A stretch of 41,098 bases of DNA from Candidatus Hydrogenedentota bacterium (GCA_903902895.1 CAIUWO010000435.1:1-41098); one strand, 5' to 3'; counted from the first letter of the stretch, positions 25,199 to 33,502 are shown. Made by a program: numbers and translations. The notes: a model not told the origin generated them from the sequence alone.

Positions 25199-25261
25199 GC
25201 GGGCAATTGGGAATTGCGATGAAGGGGGCTTTGCCGTTGTTCTTGGGGCCCTTGCATGCAA

Positions 25262-25522
25262 TTATCGGCGGTACACTTCCCGTCTATGGCCCACTTCGAT
25301 TACGAGGACACGTAGAACGGCGTCCTGAATCTCATAAAGGATGCGGTAGTCGTCCACCCGGATGCGGTAAATGTCCTCCGTGCCGGAGAGCTTCCTGACG
25401 TCGGCCGGGCGCGGGGTGCTTGCCAGGGTGTCGATGGCGGGCTGCAGACGCCTGCGCACGTCCGCAGGCAGCTTCTTCATTGCGCGGAAGGCGTGCGGTG
25501 CCAATACGACCGTATAGGTCAT
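25262..25522 (-). CDS. RelE/ParE-superfamily toxin
   Basis: RelE-family toxins cleave ribosome-bound mRNA and ParE relatives inhibit gyrase. This 86-aa protein (ATG 25522; the track ORF adds 11 codons) has the common fold: TVVLAPHAFRAMKKLPADVRRRL, then DVRKLSGTEDIYRIRVDDYRILYEI and a final VLVIEVGHRREVYRR. The basic R/Y-rich end (YRIRVDDYRILY and HRREVYRR) fits RelE more than ParE, but function cannot be fixed from sequence. Its ATG overlaps the antitoxin stop by 4 nt (ATGA), so it is translationally coupled. Confidence 0.88.
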   Translation of the reverse strand: MTYTVVLAPHAFRAMKKLPADVRRRLQPAIDTLASTPRPADVRKLSGTEDIYRIRVDDYRILYEIQDAVLRVLVIEVGHRREVYRR

Positions 25523-25743
25523 TTCAGACCCAGTTCTCCCTTGGCATCCTTCCACAGGATGTCTTCCCCAGGCTCCTCCTTAATCCGCCGCACGGCATCC
25601 AGATCCATGAGGTCTTCCCATTCCTCAATGGACATGATCACGGCCACCTCCTTGCCGTCCTTGCTGAGCACAATCGGCGCGTGATCGCTGTTGACCCGCT
25701 GAATGGCATCGTCAAGGTTAAAGTCCTTCGTGGCCACGGTCAT
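25519..25743 (-). CDS. Phd/YefM-family antitoxin
   Basis: This 74-aa protein begins MTVATKDFNLDDAIQRVNSDHAPIVLSKDGKEVAVIMSIEEWEDL, the compact Phd/YefM DNA-binding fold, with a C-terminal helical toxin-binding tail. AGGAG precedes its ATG by 8 nt. It lies directly before the RelE-like toxin and shares the ATGA overlap, which identifies a complete toxin-antitoxin pair. The operon is probably autoregulated at its own promoter, as usual in this family. Confidence 0.9.
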   Translation of the reverse strand: MTVATKDFNLDDAIQRVNSDHAPIVLSKDGKEVAVIMSIEEWEDLMDLDAVRRIKEEPGEDILWKDAKGELGLK

Positions 25744-25882
25744 CTCTCAATCTCCTGTGTGTCCCACGAATTGTACCCCATATTCAGCAACTGCTCAAGC
25801 GGCCGTCTCCGGCGGATATTCCCGAAGCGCCGCTTTTACAGGCGGGAACGGACCCGCCGAGGGCGCTGGGATTACGCGAAGC

Positions 25883-25955
25883 ATGGGAGTTATGGGAAAG
25901 AAGCCCCCGCTCCGCCCTCTCCCATCACTCCCATCATTCCCATGCTTCCCACAAT
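25883..25955. repeat. 9-nt-phased inverted array, ATGGGA type
   Basis: The left arm has two 9-nt units starting ATGGGA (25883, 25892). After a 19-nt spacer, the right arm has four starting TCCCAT, TCCCAT, TCCCAT and TCCCAC (25920, 25929, 25938, 25947). The arms are reverse complements, and GAAGCATGGGA pairs with the far end. It has the same architecture as 7309-7395 with a different core. It sits between the lptB stop and the antitoxin gene. Confidence 0.7.
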
Positions 25956-25963
25956 CTGCCGGC

Positions 25964-26710
25964 TTACGCTAACTGGAACTTCTCGCCCAGGTAGATCTGC
26001 CGCACCTTTTCGTTTTCCGAAATTTCCCGCGGCGAGCCGGAGGCGAGCACGCTGCCCTCGTGGATGATGTAGGCGCGGTCCGTGATCTGGAGCGTTTCGC
26101 GCACGTTGTGGTCGGTGATGATCACGGCGATGCCGCTGTCGCGCAGGCGCGACACCGTGTCCTGCAAATCGGCCACGGCGATCGGGTCAATCCCGGCGAA
26201 GGGCTCGTCGAGCAGAAACACCTTGGGCTCGATGGCCAGCGCGCGCGCGATCTCGGTGCGGCGGCGCTCGCCGCCGGACAGCGTGAAGGCGGGGCTCTCG
26301 GCGAGGTGGGCGATGTTCATTTCCTGCAATAGCTTGTCGGCGCGCGCGTCCCGCTCCGCCCGGCCCATGTTCTGGTATTCCAGGATGGCGGTCAGGTTCT
26401 GGCGCACCGTGAGGCTGCGGAACACCGACGGCTCCTGCGGCAGGTAGGCGATGCCGCAGCGGGCGCGCCGGTACATGGGCAGCCGCGTGATGTCCCCGCC
26501 CTGGAACCGGATGCGGCCCGCGTCGGGTTTGAGCAGGCCGACGATCATGCTGAACGTGGTGGTCTTGCCCGCGCCGTTGGGGCCGAGCAGGCCGACCACC
26601 TCGCCGGCCTGGACTGTGATGGACACGCCGCGCACCACGGTGCGCTTCTTGAACGCCTTCACCAGCCCGTCCGTTTCCAGCAGCGGCGTCTTGCTCGGTG
26701 CGGCGCTCAT
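25964..26710 (-). CDS. lptB: LPS export ABC transporter ATPase LptB
   Basis: LptB powers extraction of lipopolysaccharide from the inner membrane with LptF and LptG. The 248-aa length is typical. Motifs are Walker A GPNGAGKTTT (44-53), the Q-loop region LPQEPSVF, signature LSGGERRR, Walker B VFLLDEPFAGIDP and the switch His in ITDHNV. The LptB-typical AYLPQE...RALAIEPKVFLLDEPFAGIDPIAV pattern separates it from other ABC ATPases. It overlaps lptA by 4 nt and completes the coaX-lptC-lptA-lptB run. LptF and LptG are not in the window. Confidence 0.95.
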   Translation of the reverse strand: MSAAPSKTPLLETDGLVKAFKKRTVVRGVSITVQAGEVVGLLGPNGAGKTTTFSMIVGLLKPDAGRIRFQGGDITRLPMYRRARCGIAYLPQEPSVFRSLTVRQNLTAILEYQNMGRAERDARADKLLQEMNIAHLAESPAFTLSGGERRRTEIARALAIEPKVFLLDEPFAGIDPIAVADLQDTVSRLRDSGIAVIITDHNVRETLQITDRAYIIHEGSVLASGSPREISENEKVRQIYLGEKFQLA

Positions 26711-27615
26711 GGCGCGGCCACCAGCTCCGGGTAGGCCGCGACCAGCAGCAGCCGGTTGAGCCGGGTCTGCTCCTCGGGGCCGCGTTTTTCGGCGGCCGAC
26801 AGTTTCTGCGCCTCCTCGCTCAGCGCGCGCCCTTTCCAGGCCGCCTCGCTGTACAGCTTCGGGCTCTTGAGCACCGAGTTGACCAGTTTCACAATGTCGC
26901 CCTTGCGCTGGAGCAGCACCGCCGTGTCCACGCTCATCAGCAGCTTCCGGTTGTCGGCGCTGATCTGCGACACAATCTGTTTTCCCGGCGCGGCGTCGCC
27001 GGCATTGGCCTCGGCGCGCAGCGCGTTGATGAGCGCCGCCCAGTCCTTCACGTCGCCCTCGCGCAGCAGCGACGGGTCGCCCTTGCCCCCGGCCCCGCCG
27101 TCCATGCCCTGCAGCGGCACCTGGTCGGCGCGCACGCGCGTGACCTCGAAATTGTTGGTCTTGACGTTGAGCATCATCTTCTCGCCGCGCAGGCCCTTGA
27201 TCTTGTCGTTGTTAACCACCGGGTCGCCCGTGAACACCACCTCGCCCGAGTCAAAGTTCCACTCGGCGTGGCCCGCGGTGATCTGCGCGTCGGGGTGGTT
27301 CACCTCAACGTTCTTGTCCATGACGATGGTGGAGGGGGTGCTCTGCCCCTCTTTCCAGGTGAATTTCATGGTCTGCGCCTTGATCGGCAGCGGCTTCTTC
27401 TCCGGGTCTTCCGAAAGCAGGCGAATCTTGACGCCCTCGGTCATCTCGTCGATGGCCCCGGTCGCGAAGTTGCCCTTCATGTGGCCCGCGTCGATTTCCA
27501 TCGAGCTGTAGCCGCTCATTCCCGAGCCCTGCGCCGGGGCGGCGGCGGGGGCGGGGTCCGCCGCCAGGGCGGCCGGGCAGAGGAGTGCAATGGCGCACAA
27601 CAGGCGCACGTTCAT
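26707..27615 (-). CDS. lptA: LptA-like periplasmic LPS-transport protein with long C-terminal extension
   Basis: LptA forms the beta-jellyroll bridge that carries LPS across the periplasm. A signal peptide (MNVRLLCAIALLCPAALAA) starts the 302-aa protein. The OstA-type core, about residues 40-165, has the alternating-strand pattern VEVNHPDAQITAGHAEWNFDSGEVVFTGDPVV. Beyond it lies about 130 residues rich in Ala, Lys and Glu (helical, ending LNRLLLVAAYPELVAAP) that normal LptA proteins (about 180-200 aa) lack. AAAGGA precedes the ATG. The gene overlaps lptC and lptB by 4 nt each, which supports the assignment strongly. What the extension does is unknown. Confidence 0.82.
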   Translation of the reverse strand: MNVRLLCAIALLCPAALAADPAPAAAPAQGSGMSGYSSMEIDAGHMKGNFATGAIDEMTEGVKIRLLSEDPEKKPLPIKAQTMKFTWKEGQSTPSTIVMDKNVEVNHPDAQITAGHAEWNFDSGEVVFTGDPVVNNDKIKGLRGEKMMLNVKTNNFEVTRVRADQVPLQGMDGGAGGKGDPSLLREGDVKDWAALINALRAEANAGDAAPGKQIVSQISADNRKLLMSVDTAVLLQRKGDIVKLVNSVLKSPKLYSEAAWKGRALSEEAQKLSAAEKRGPEEQTRLNRLLLVAAYPELVAAP

Positions 27616-28217
27616 AGTGAGTCCTTTCCGAAACGGACCGTGCCGGTGACCGCGGTCAGTTCAAACAGCTTGCTGTCAGGATACAGGCGCAGCGACGCCG
27701 CCTCCAACTGGAGCGACGGGTCGTTGATGGTGACATGATTGTCGGACCGCGCCACGCCGGGGCTGCCATCTTCGGGCTTCTCCCAGGTGATGTCGCTCAG
27801 ATTGAGCAGGAGCGTGCCGGCCTTGACCCGCACATCGTCCTGCAGTACGGCGCGGCGGTCCTGTTCGAAGGTGCCGCGCATGGCGTCGATGACCACGTCC
27901 TCGCGCCCCTCCTCGTCACTGTACACGACGGCCCGGGCGTTTTGAAAGGCGTAGGCGTTCTGCCCCTGCATGGTGAAGGCGGTGGCGTGCACCCAGAATT
28001 CGGGCTTCTGCGCCACGCCCTCCATCTGTTTGGAGCGGTGCATGTACAGGTTGATCTCGCTCATCTGCAGCGCGCTGTCCGGCTGGGCATAGGGGTCCGC
28101 CGCCGCCTGGGGCGCGTTTGGGGCCGGCGTTTCCGGCGCGGCCGGCGGCGCCGCGGGCCTGGAGCAGCCCGCCACGGCAGCCAGAACCAGCGGCAGCACC
28201 AGGTGACGGCGGCTCAT
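27612..28217 (-). CDS. lptC: LptC-like LPS-transport protein, lipoprotein form
   Basis: The 201-aa product begins MSRRHLVLPLVLAAVAGCSRP. A signal peptide with the lipobox VAGC makes it a lipoprotein, whereas E. coli LptC has an uncleaved N-terminal helix. After a Pro/Ala linker, strands such as NAYAFQNARAVVYSDE, VVIDAMRGTFEQDRRAVLQDDVRVKAGTLLL and SLQLEAASLRLYPDSKLFELTAV match the jellyroll of LptC. The assignment rests on this fold and on its place between coaX and lptA, with 4-nt overlaps on each side. Sequence similarity is low, so it could be another LptA/LptC-fold protein. Confidence 0.75.
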   Translation of the reverse strand: MSRRHLVLPLVLAAVAGCSRPAAPPAAPETPAPNAPQAAADPYAQPDSALQMSEINLYMHRSKQMEGVAQKPEFWVHATAFTMQGQNAYAFQNARAVVYSDEEGREDVVIDAMRGTFEQDRRAVLQDDVRVKAGTLLLNLSDITWEKPEDGSPGVARSDNHVTINDPSLQLEAASLRLYPDSKLFELTAVTGTVRFGKDSL

Positions 28218-28990
28218 GGGGCGGCCCCGTTGTTCTTTTCAAACACGGCGCGCAGGCCCTTGAGCGTGAGCAGCGGGTCGACCACCTCAATCTCCTTCGA
28301 CACGCCCGCGATGGTCTTGGCCAGGCCGCCTGTGGCGATGGCCTTGGCCCTGCCGCCCATTTCGGCGCGCATGCGCCGGATCAGCCCGTCGGTCATGTCG
28401 GCGTAGCCGTAGGTGAGCCCGGCGCGGATGTTGGTCACCGTGTCGCGGCCGATGACCGTCTTGGGCACCACGATGTCCACGCGCGGCAGTTTGGCGCAGT
28501 GCTCAAACAGCGCGTCGGCCGAAAGCTGGATGCCCGGCACGATGATGCCGCCGATCCATTCGGCCTTGGCGGTGAGCGCGTCGAAGGTCGTGGCCGTGCC
28601 GAAATCGACAATGATCAGCGGCCCCGCATGCTCCTCCAGCGCGCCGACCGCGTTGACGATGCGGTCCGCGCCCACCTCCCGGGGGTTGTCCACCTGCAGC
28701 ATGATGCCCGTCTTGACGCCGGGCTCGACCATGAGCGCCTCCACCTTGAAGGCATGGCGCGCCACCTGCTGCAGCGCCGGGTTCAACTGGGGCACCACAC
28801 TGGACACGCAGCAGCCGTTGATCTGGCGGGGGTGCAGTTCTATGCCCTGCAGCAGCATGAACAGCAGGATTTGCAGCTCGTCGCCGGTGCGGTAATTGGC
28901 CGTCACCACGCGCCAATGGCCGCGCAGCTCGCGCCCGTCATACAGGCCGAGCACCATGTGTGAATTGCCGACATCCACCACCAGTAACAT
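28214..28990 (-). CDS. coaX: Type III pantothenate kinase CoaX
   Basis: CoaX phosphorylates pantothenate, the first step of coenzyme A synthesis, and unlike type I kinases is not feedback-inhibited by CoA. The 258-aa protein has DVGNSHMVLGLYDG (phosphate-1), GADRIVNAVGA, and DFGTATTFDAL (phosphate-2), all standard, and IGGIIVPGIQLS. It is the first gene of the four-gene run with lptC, lptA and lptB, overlapping lptC by 4 nt. nadC lies 89 nt upstream on the same strand, so cofactor genes precede the envelope genes. The start has no strong Shine-Dalgarno. Confidence 0.95.
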   Translation of the reverse strand: MLLVVDVGNSHMVLGLYDGRELRGHWRVVTANYRTGDELQILLFMLLQGIELHPRQINGCCVSSVVPQLNPALQQVARHAFKVEALMVEPGVKTGIMLQVDNPREVGADRIVNAVGALEEHAGPLIIVDFGTATTFDALTAKAEWIGGIIVPGIQLSADALFEHCAKLPRVDIVVPKTVIGRDTVTNIRAGLTYGYADMTDGLIRRMRAEMGGRAKAIATGGLAKTIAGVSKEIEVVDPLLTLKGLRAVFEKNNGAAP

Positions 28991-29012
28991 GCCGCGGTTC
29001 CGATAATCGTTG

Positions 29013-29084
29013 GCTGAGGCTCAGGCCGGCCCCGTGCCCGGCCCCCGGCGGGGTGCCTGCGGCGCGGTCGCGGACAGCCTCAGC
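29013..29084 (-). other. Inverted repeat between nadC and coaX
   Basis: GCTGAGGCT (29013-29021) and AGCCTCAGC (29076-29084) are reverse complements, enclosing a very GC-rich loop. This could slow or attenuate transcription from nadC into coaX. No T-run follows it on the minus strand, so it is not a clear terminator. Confidence 0.3.
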
Positions 29085-29916
29085 TATTCTCGATCAGCAG
29101 GGTCAGGTCAACGGAGGGCGCCGAATGGGTCAGCGCGCCGACGGACACAAACTGCACGCCCGTCTCCGCCATGCCGCGCACCCGGTCAAGGGAGGCGTTG
29201 CCGCTGGCTTCAAGGATCACCCGGCGACCCCGGGCGCGGCGGACGGCCTCGGCCATCAGTTCATTGTCCATGTTGTCCAGCATGATCACGTCGGCCTCCG
29301 ACGCGAGCGCCTGCTCCAACTCGTCCAAATCCCGCACCTCGACCTCCACCCGCATCAGATGATGGGCGTGGTGCCGGGCGCGGCGGACGGCCTCGCCGAT
29401 GCCGCCGGCGGCCATGACATGGTTTTCCTTGATCAGCACCCCGTCAAACAGGGTGTGCCGGTGCGTGGCGCCGCCCCCGTGCACAATGGCGGACTTTTCC
29501 AGTTGGCGCAGCATCGGCGTGGTCTTGCGGGTGCCGCAGACGCGGCAGTCCAGTCCCTGCAGCGCGTCCGCAAAGCGGCGGGTCAGCGTGGCCACGCCGG
29601 ACAGGTGCTGCACAAAGTTCATCGCCGTGCGCTCCGCCGTCAGCACGGCCCGGGTCTTGCCGGTAAACGAGGCGACCAGTCCGCCCTTGCCGAAGCTGGC
29701 CCCGTCTTCCAGGCTGCTCCAGTCCCCGAGCTCCGCCCGCATCACTTCAAAGGCGGTCTTGAACGGCAGCATGCCGCTGAGCACGCCCTCCTGCTTCGCA
29801 AAGAGCCGCGCCCGGCAGCGCAAATCCGCACCGACGACACTGTTTGTCGTGATGTCCTCATGGCCCACATCTTCCAGCAGCGCCGAGGCGACCAGATTTT
29901 CCATCGTTATGTGCAT
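29080..29916 (-). CDS. nadC: Nicotinate-nucleotide pyrophosphorylase (quinolinate phosphoribosyltransferase)
   Basis: NadC converts quinolinate and PRPP to nicotinate mononucleotide, CO2 and PPi in NAD synthesis. From the ATG at 29916 the protein has 278 aa, the normal length. The track start 25 codons upstream reads an unrelated leader. Family motifs are LLEDVGHEDITT near the start, RTAMNFVQHLSGVATLT, CGTRKTTPMLRQLEKSAIVHGGGATHR, and the C-terminal LEASGNASLDRVRGMAETGVQFVSVGALTHS. MHITMEN allows a second start four codons on (29904). It has an extended -10 element just upstream and is probably read together with coaX and the lpt genes. Confidence 0.95.
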   Translation of the reverse strand: MHITMENLVASALLEDVGHEDITTNSVVGADLRCRARLFAKQEGVLSGMLPFKTAFEVMRAELGDWSSLEDGASFGKGGLVASFTGKTRAVLTAERTAMNFVQHLSGVATLTRRFADALQGLDCRVCGTRKTTPMLRQLEKSAIVHGGGATHRHTLFDGVLIKENHVMAAGGIGEAVRRARHHAHHLMRVEVEVRDLDELEQALASEADVIMLDNMDNELMAEAVRRARGRRVILEASGNASLDRVRGMAETGVQFVSVGALTHSAPSVDLTLLIENS

Positions 29917-29945
29917 AATTCGACAAACCGCCTTTCGAGCGGGCA

Positions 29946-29954
29946 ATTTTATCA
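29946..29954 (-). promoter_or_regulatory. Extended -10 promoter element for nadC
   Basis: On the minus strand TGATAAAAT matches the extended -10 TGnTATAAT with one change. A start about 7 nt on leaves a short leader of about 23 nt to the nadC ATG. No clear -35 was needed or found. Confidence 0.35.
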
Positions 29955-30109
29955 CATGGCGGGGCGTCTTCTCGACCCGGCCCCGCCGCACAGGTCACCG
30001 CATCAGCCCCGGATTTGTCCCGGACGCGCGGATGCCGGATCAGCGCCTGCACGGGAAGTGCCTGCGCCCGCATTTGAAAGGCCGGTCCGCCTCCGGCGCG
30101 GGATAGGGG

Positions 30110-30775
30110 CTAGAGGGAGGTCAATCCCTCGCGGATGGCGAACTTGGTCAGTTCGGCGATGCTGTGCAGGCCCAGTTTTTCCATGACCTGCTGGCGGTGC
30201 GTCTCAATGGTTTTCACGCTCAGGTTCATGGTGGTCGCAATCTGCTTGGTGCTGTGGCCCTCCGCCATGAGTTGAAGCACCTCGCGCTCCTTGGGGCTCA
30301 GGAGAGACGCCGGCGACCCGTCCTTGACCATCAACTGGCGCACGTAGTCGTCCGTGACGAGGGATGCGATGCTCGGACTCAGATACACCTGCCGCCGGGC
30401 CACCGTGTGGATGGCCTGGACCAGCTCCTTGAAGGCGCAGTCCTTGAGAAGATAGCCCGAGGCGCCGGCCTGAAGCATGCTGGATATGTACCGCTTGTCG
30501 GAGTGCATGGACAGGGCCAGAATGCGCACCTCCGGCATGTCGGCCTTTATCCGGCGCGCCGCGTCGATGCCGTTCAGGTCGGGCATGGCCACGTCCATCA
30601 CAACAACGTCCGGCTTCTGTTCCCGCACCAGCTGGATGGCGCTGCGGCCGTCCTCCGCCACGCCGACAATCTCCACCCGCGGGTCGCTGCGCAGCAGGCT
30701 GCACAAACCCTCCCGCATAATCTTGTGGTCATCCGCCAGCACCACGCGGACGCACATGCCTTGCTCTCCGTTCAT
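30110..30775 (-). CDS. NarL/LuxR-type response regulator
   Basis: The 221-aa protein has a receiver domain, about residues 8-125, with Asp61 as the acceptor (VVVMDVAMPD) and Lys111 (LLKD), and a LuxR-type helix-turn-helix, about 157-221 (LSPKEREVLQLMAEGHSTKQIATTMNLSVKTIETHRQQVMEKLG). Phosphorylation normally drives dimerisation and DNA binding. It overlaps the upstream NarX-type hybrid kinase by 4 nt (ATGA) and is the last gene of the operon, so it is the only DNA-binding output seen for the whole phosphorelay. Its targets are not identifiable here. Confidence 0.95.
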   Translation of the reverse strand: MNGEQGMCVRVVLADDHKIMREGLCSLLRSDPRVEIVGVAEDGRSAIQLVREQKPDVVVMDVAMPDLNGIDAARRIKADMPEVRILALSMHSDKRYISSMLQAGASGYLLKDCAFKELVQAIHTVARRQVYLSPSIASLVTDDYVRQLMVKDGSPASLLSPKEREVLQLMAEGHSTKQIATTMNLSVKTIETHRQQVMEKLGLHSIAELTKFAIREGLTSL

Positions 30776-32736
30776 GGCTCATCCTCCGGCGCCAGCGGCG
30801 CCGTAAGCACAATTCTCGTGCCCTTACCCAGTTGGGAATTAATCTCAATCTGTCCGCCCAGACAGGAAAGCCGCTCCCGAACGCTGAATAAACCAAAGCC
30901 GGCACCGGCGGGCGACCGCATTTCGAGGACAGTTCCGTCAAAACCAACACCGTCATCTTCGACTATTATACGGATATTCCCTTGGAAACGCGACACGGAC
31001 ACGCTGAGCAGGCCGGCCCGGGCGTGTTTGACCGCGTTCATGACCAGTTCGCGCACGGACCGGTACAGCGTCACCCGCAGGTCCTCGCGCAGCGGCTTTT
31101 CCAGTCCGTCGTCCTCGTACCGCACCGGCATCCTGTGCTCTTGCGCCATCTGCTCGGTCAGATACTGCAGCGCCGGTTCCAGGCCCAGTTCATACAGAAC
31201 CGGCGGGCTCAGCTCAAAGGTGAGCGACCGCAGGTCCGCGATGGCCGCGCCCGTGCTGTCCCGGACCGACTGGAGGGTGTTGCGGGCGTCATCCGTCTGC
31301 AGCGCCTCGCGCAGGCTGTCCAGCCGGATGGTGGCCACGGCCAGATTCTGAATGACCTGGTCATGCAGCCCCACGGCGATGCGGCGCCGCTCGCGCTCCT
31401 CGGCCAGGGCCAAGTCGGCGGCCAGGACGCGCAACTGTTGCTGTTGCTGCACCAGCCGGGTTTCGGCGTTCTTGCGCGCAATGGCGTCACCCAAAATATT
31501 GGCCATGGACTGAAGAAACAGCACATCGTGCCTTGAAAACGCGCGTCGGACGAGGGCGTAGGCGCCGAGCGCGCCGAAAGGCGCGCCATCGCCCGGGATC
31601 GCCATGGTGATCCCGCTCGCCGCGCCGTGCTCTTCCAGGGCGTCCACCCCCTCAAACGGGGTTCGGGCGCGCAGATTGTCCAAGAGGACCCCGTCGCTTC
31701 TCGTCAGGGTTCGGCCGGCCAGCGTCTCGGGACCCGCACCGACCGTCGCGCGGCCCACGAAGCCCTCTTTCCAGCCCGCGCCCGCGCGCAGCAGCAGCGC
31801 GCTCCGGTCCGGGAACAGCTCCAACACTTCGACCAGGCCCACATCCAGTCCCTGGGATGTCAGGTCCACCGCCTTATGCAGAATCACATCAAGGTCGTTC
31901 TCCACCAGGGCGCGCCGCCCGAGCTCCGCCACGGCCGCCTGCTGGCGCACCCGCAGCCGCAGCTCCTCTTCGATGCGCTTTACCGCCGTGATGTCGCTGC
32001 CCACGCTCAGTATGCCGACGAAGCCGCCGTGCTCGTCCTGGATGACTTTGTTCGACCACAGCACCCATATGCGCGCGCCGTTCTTGCGCGTGTTCTCGTT
32101 TTCATTGACCGCGTAGCGTTCGGGCTCGTTAAGAATGCCCTGAATCATGGTTTTCAGGGACAGCCCGGCGGAATCGGTTTCGGGGGTGATGGTGCCAATC
32201 ACGTTCTTCCCCAGAATCTCCTCCTGGGTGTAGCCGAAAAACTTTTCGGCAAACTCGTTGAAAAAGGTGACCCGGCCCACGGTGTCCATGCGCAGGATGA
32301 TGCTGTTCGCGTTTTGCACCAGTTCGCGGTACTGCGCCTCGCTTCTGCTCAGCGCCTCCGCGGTCTCGCGCCGCTCCACCGCGCGCCGGACCGTAATCAG
32401 CAGCTGCTCCATGTCGTAGGGCTTCACCAGATAGCTGTACGCCCCCAGATTAACCGCCGCAATGGCCGATTCCTGGGAGGCGTGCCCCGTCAGCAGGATG
32501 CACTCCATTTCGGGCAGCAACTGCTTGAACTGGCGGATAAGCGCAAGCCCGTCCATGTCCGGCAGCCGCAGATCGACCAGCGCCACGTCGGGGCGCCGCT
32601 CGCGCACCAGCGCGCACGCCGCGCCCCCCTGCGACGCGGCAAGGGGCTCGTATCCCTTGGCCCGGAGAATGTCCGTCAGTGTCCGGCAAAGATTGGCGTC
32701 ATCGTCCACCACCAGTATTTTGCGGGCAGTTGTCAT
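30772..32736 (-). CDS. Hybrid NarX/DegS-type histidine kinase: REC-PAS-GAF-HisKA_3-HATPase
   Basis: A 654-aa soluble kinase. The ATG at 32736 begins MTTARKILVVDDD. The track start 36 codons upstream overlaps the previous gene. The receiver at 1-120 has Asp55 and Lys105. A PAS domain (YRELVQNANSIILRMD) lies at 132-255, and a GAF domain at about 270-420. HisKA_3 dimerises through ERERRRIAVGLHDQVIQNLA with phospho-acceptor His458, followed by a HATPase (RELVMNAVKHA, VEDDGVGFDG). HisKA_3 kinases pair with NarL-type regulators, exactly the gene that follows. The N-terminal receiver lets the upstream proteins pass a signal into this kinase. Confidence 0.94.
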   Translation of the reverse strand: MTTARKILVVDDDANLCRTLTDILRAKGYEPLAASQGGAACALVRERRPDVALVDLRLPDMDGLALIRQFKQLLPEMECILLTGHASQESAIAAVNLGAYSYLVKPYDMEQLLITVRRAVERRETAEALSRSEAQYRELVQNANSIILRMDTVGRVTFFNEFAEKFFGYTQEEILGKNVIGTITPETDSAGLSLKTMIQGILNEPERYAVNENENTRKNGARIWVLWSNKVIQDEHGGFVGILSVGSDITAVKRIEEELRLRVRQQAAVAELGRRALVENDLDVILHKAVDLTSQGLDVGLVEVLELFPDRSALLLRAGAGWKEGFVGRATVGAGPETLAGRTLTRSDGVLLDNLRARTPFEGVDALEEHGAASGITMAIPGDGAPFGALGAYALVRRAFSRHDVLFLQSMANILGDAIARKNAETRLVQQQQQLRVLAADLALAEERERRRIAVGLHDQVIQNLAVATIRLDSLREALQTDDARNTLQSVRDSTGAAIADLRSLTFELSPPVLYELGLEPALQYLTEQMAQEHRMPVRYEDDGLEKPLREDLRVTLYRSVRELVMNAVKHARAGLLSVSVSRFQGNIRIIVEDDGVGFDGTVLEMRSPAGAGFGLFSVRERLSCLGGQIEINSQLGKGTRIVLTAPLAPEDEP

Positions 32737-32740
32737 GTGT

Positions 32741-33496
32741 TTAACGGCTTTCCCCGGCGGGGCTTTCCAGCAGGCGGCGCAGTCTTGCGTGGTGCAGCTC
32801 GGCGAGCATTGCCAGCAGTCGGTCCGCATCCACGGGCTTGTCAAGGCATGCGTGGAGCTCTTTCTTCAGTTCCTCTTTCATTTCTTCCCGGTAGCCAGTC
32901 ACAAGAACCACGGGAACCGTCTCCGACCTGCGGCGGATTTCCCTGAGGATTTCCAGCCCGCCTGTCCGGTCGAATTTCACGTCCAGCAGGATGATATGGC
33001 GTTCCGGGTGCCGCACGCGGCCCAGCGCGGCCGCGCTGGACACATGCTCCACCGAAAAACCGCGCGCCTCCAGAATGTCCTCAAGACGGAGGCAGAATTC
33101 GGGGTCGTCGTCGATAATCAGCACCGAACCGGCCTCGCGCACCCGGTTGAGAAAGCTGAGGACTCTTTCCATGTCAAAGGGTTTCATGATGGCGCCCACA
33201 ACGCCCTCAATGAGCCCCTGCCGCACTATTTCCTCATCGGCGTAGGCGGTCATGAAAATCACCGGCTGGGTGTGCCCGGCCTGCCGGATGGCGCGAAACA
33301 GGGTTAAACCGTCCATGGTGCCCATGCGGATGTCGGTCACCACACAGTCGAAGGGCATCCGGCCGAGCAGTTCCAGCGCCTCCTCGCCGCTGTGCGCGCC
33401 CTGGGGCGCATGGCCCTTGGCCCGAAATATGTCCACAAGCGTCTTGACCATCTTGGGGTCGTCGTCCACCACCAGTTCTCGAATGGGAACTTCCAT
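32741..33496 (-). CDS. Double receiver protein (two REC domains, no output domain)
   Basis: The 251-aa protein is two receiver domains in series. REC1 has Asp55 (VVTDIRM) and Lys105 (MKPFD). REC2 starts at about residue 124 (VLIIDDDPEF) with Asp172 (ILLDVKF) and Lys220 (DKPVD). There is no DNA-binding or enzymatic domain, only a short charged tail. Such stand-alone receivers relay phosphate or tune kinases. Position between the giant kinase (6-nt gap) and the REC-headed hybrid kinase (4-nt gap) suits a shuttle role, though no Hpt domain is visible. Confidence 0.92.
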   Translation of the reverse strand: MEVPIRELVVDDDPKMVKTLVDIFRAKGHAPQGAHSGEEALELLGRMPFDCVVTDIRMGTMDGLTLFRAIRQAGHTQPVIFMTAYADEEIVRQGLIEGVVGAIMKPFDMERVLSFLNRVREAGSVLIIDDDPEFCLRLEDILEARGFSVEHVSSAAALGRVRHPERHIILLDVKFDRTGGLEILREIRRRSETVPVVLVTGYREEMKEELKKELHACLDKPVDADRLLAMLAELHHARLRRLLESPAGESR

Positions 33497-33502
33497 AAAC
33501 GG

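Noticed and set aside
22487-25261. 924-aa minus-strand ORF
   Set aside because: It runs opposite GH172 and the Hsp70-like gene, both of which have family motifs. Its translation is low-complexity G/A/R/V/L, typical of GC-rich antisense.
29958-29987. Terminator after the NarL-type regulator
   Set aside because: GGCGGGG/CCCCGCC forms a stem, but no T-run follows on the minus strand.
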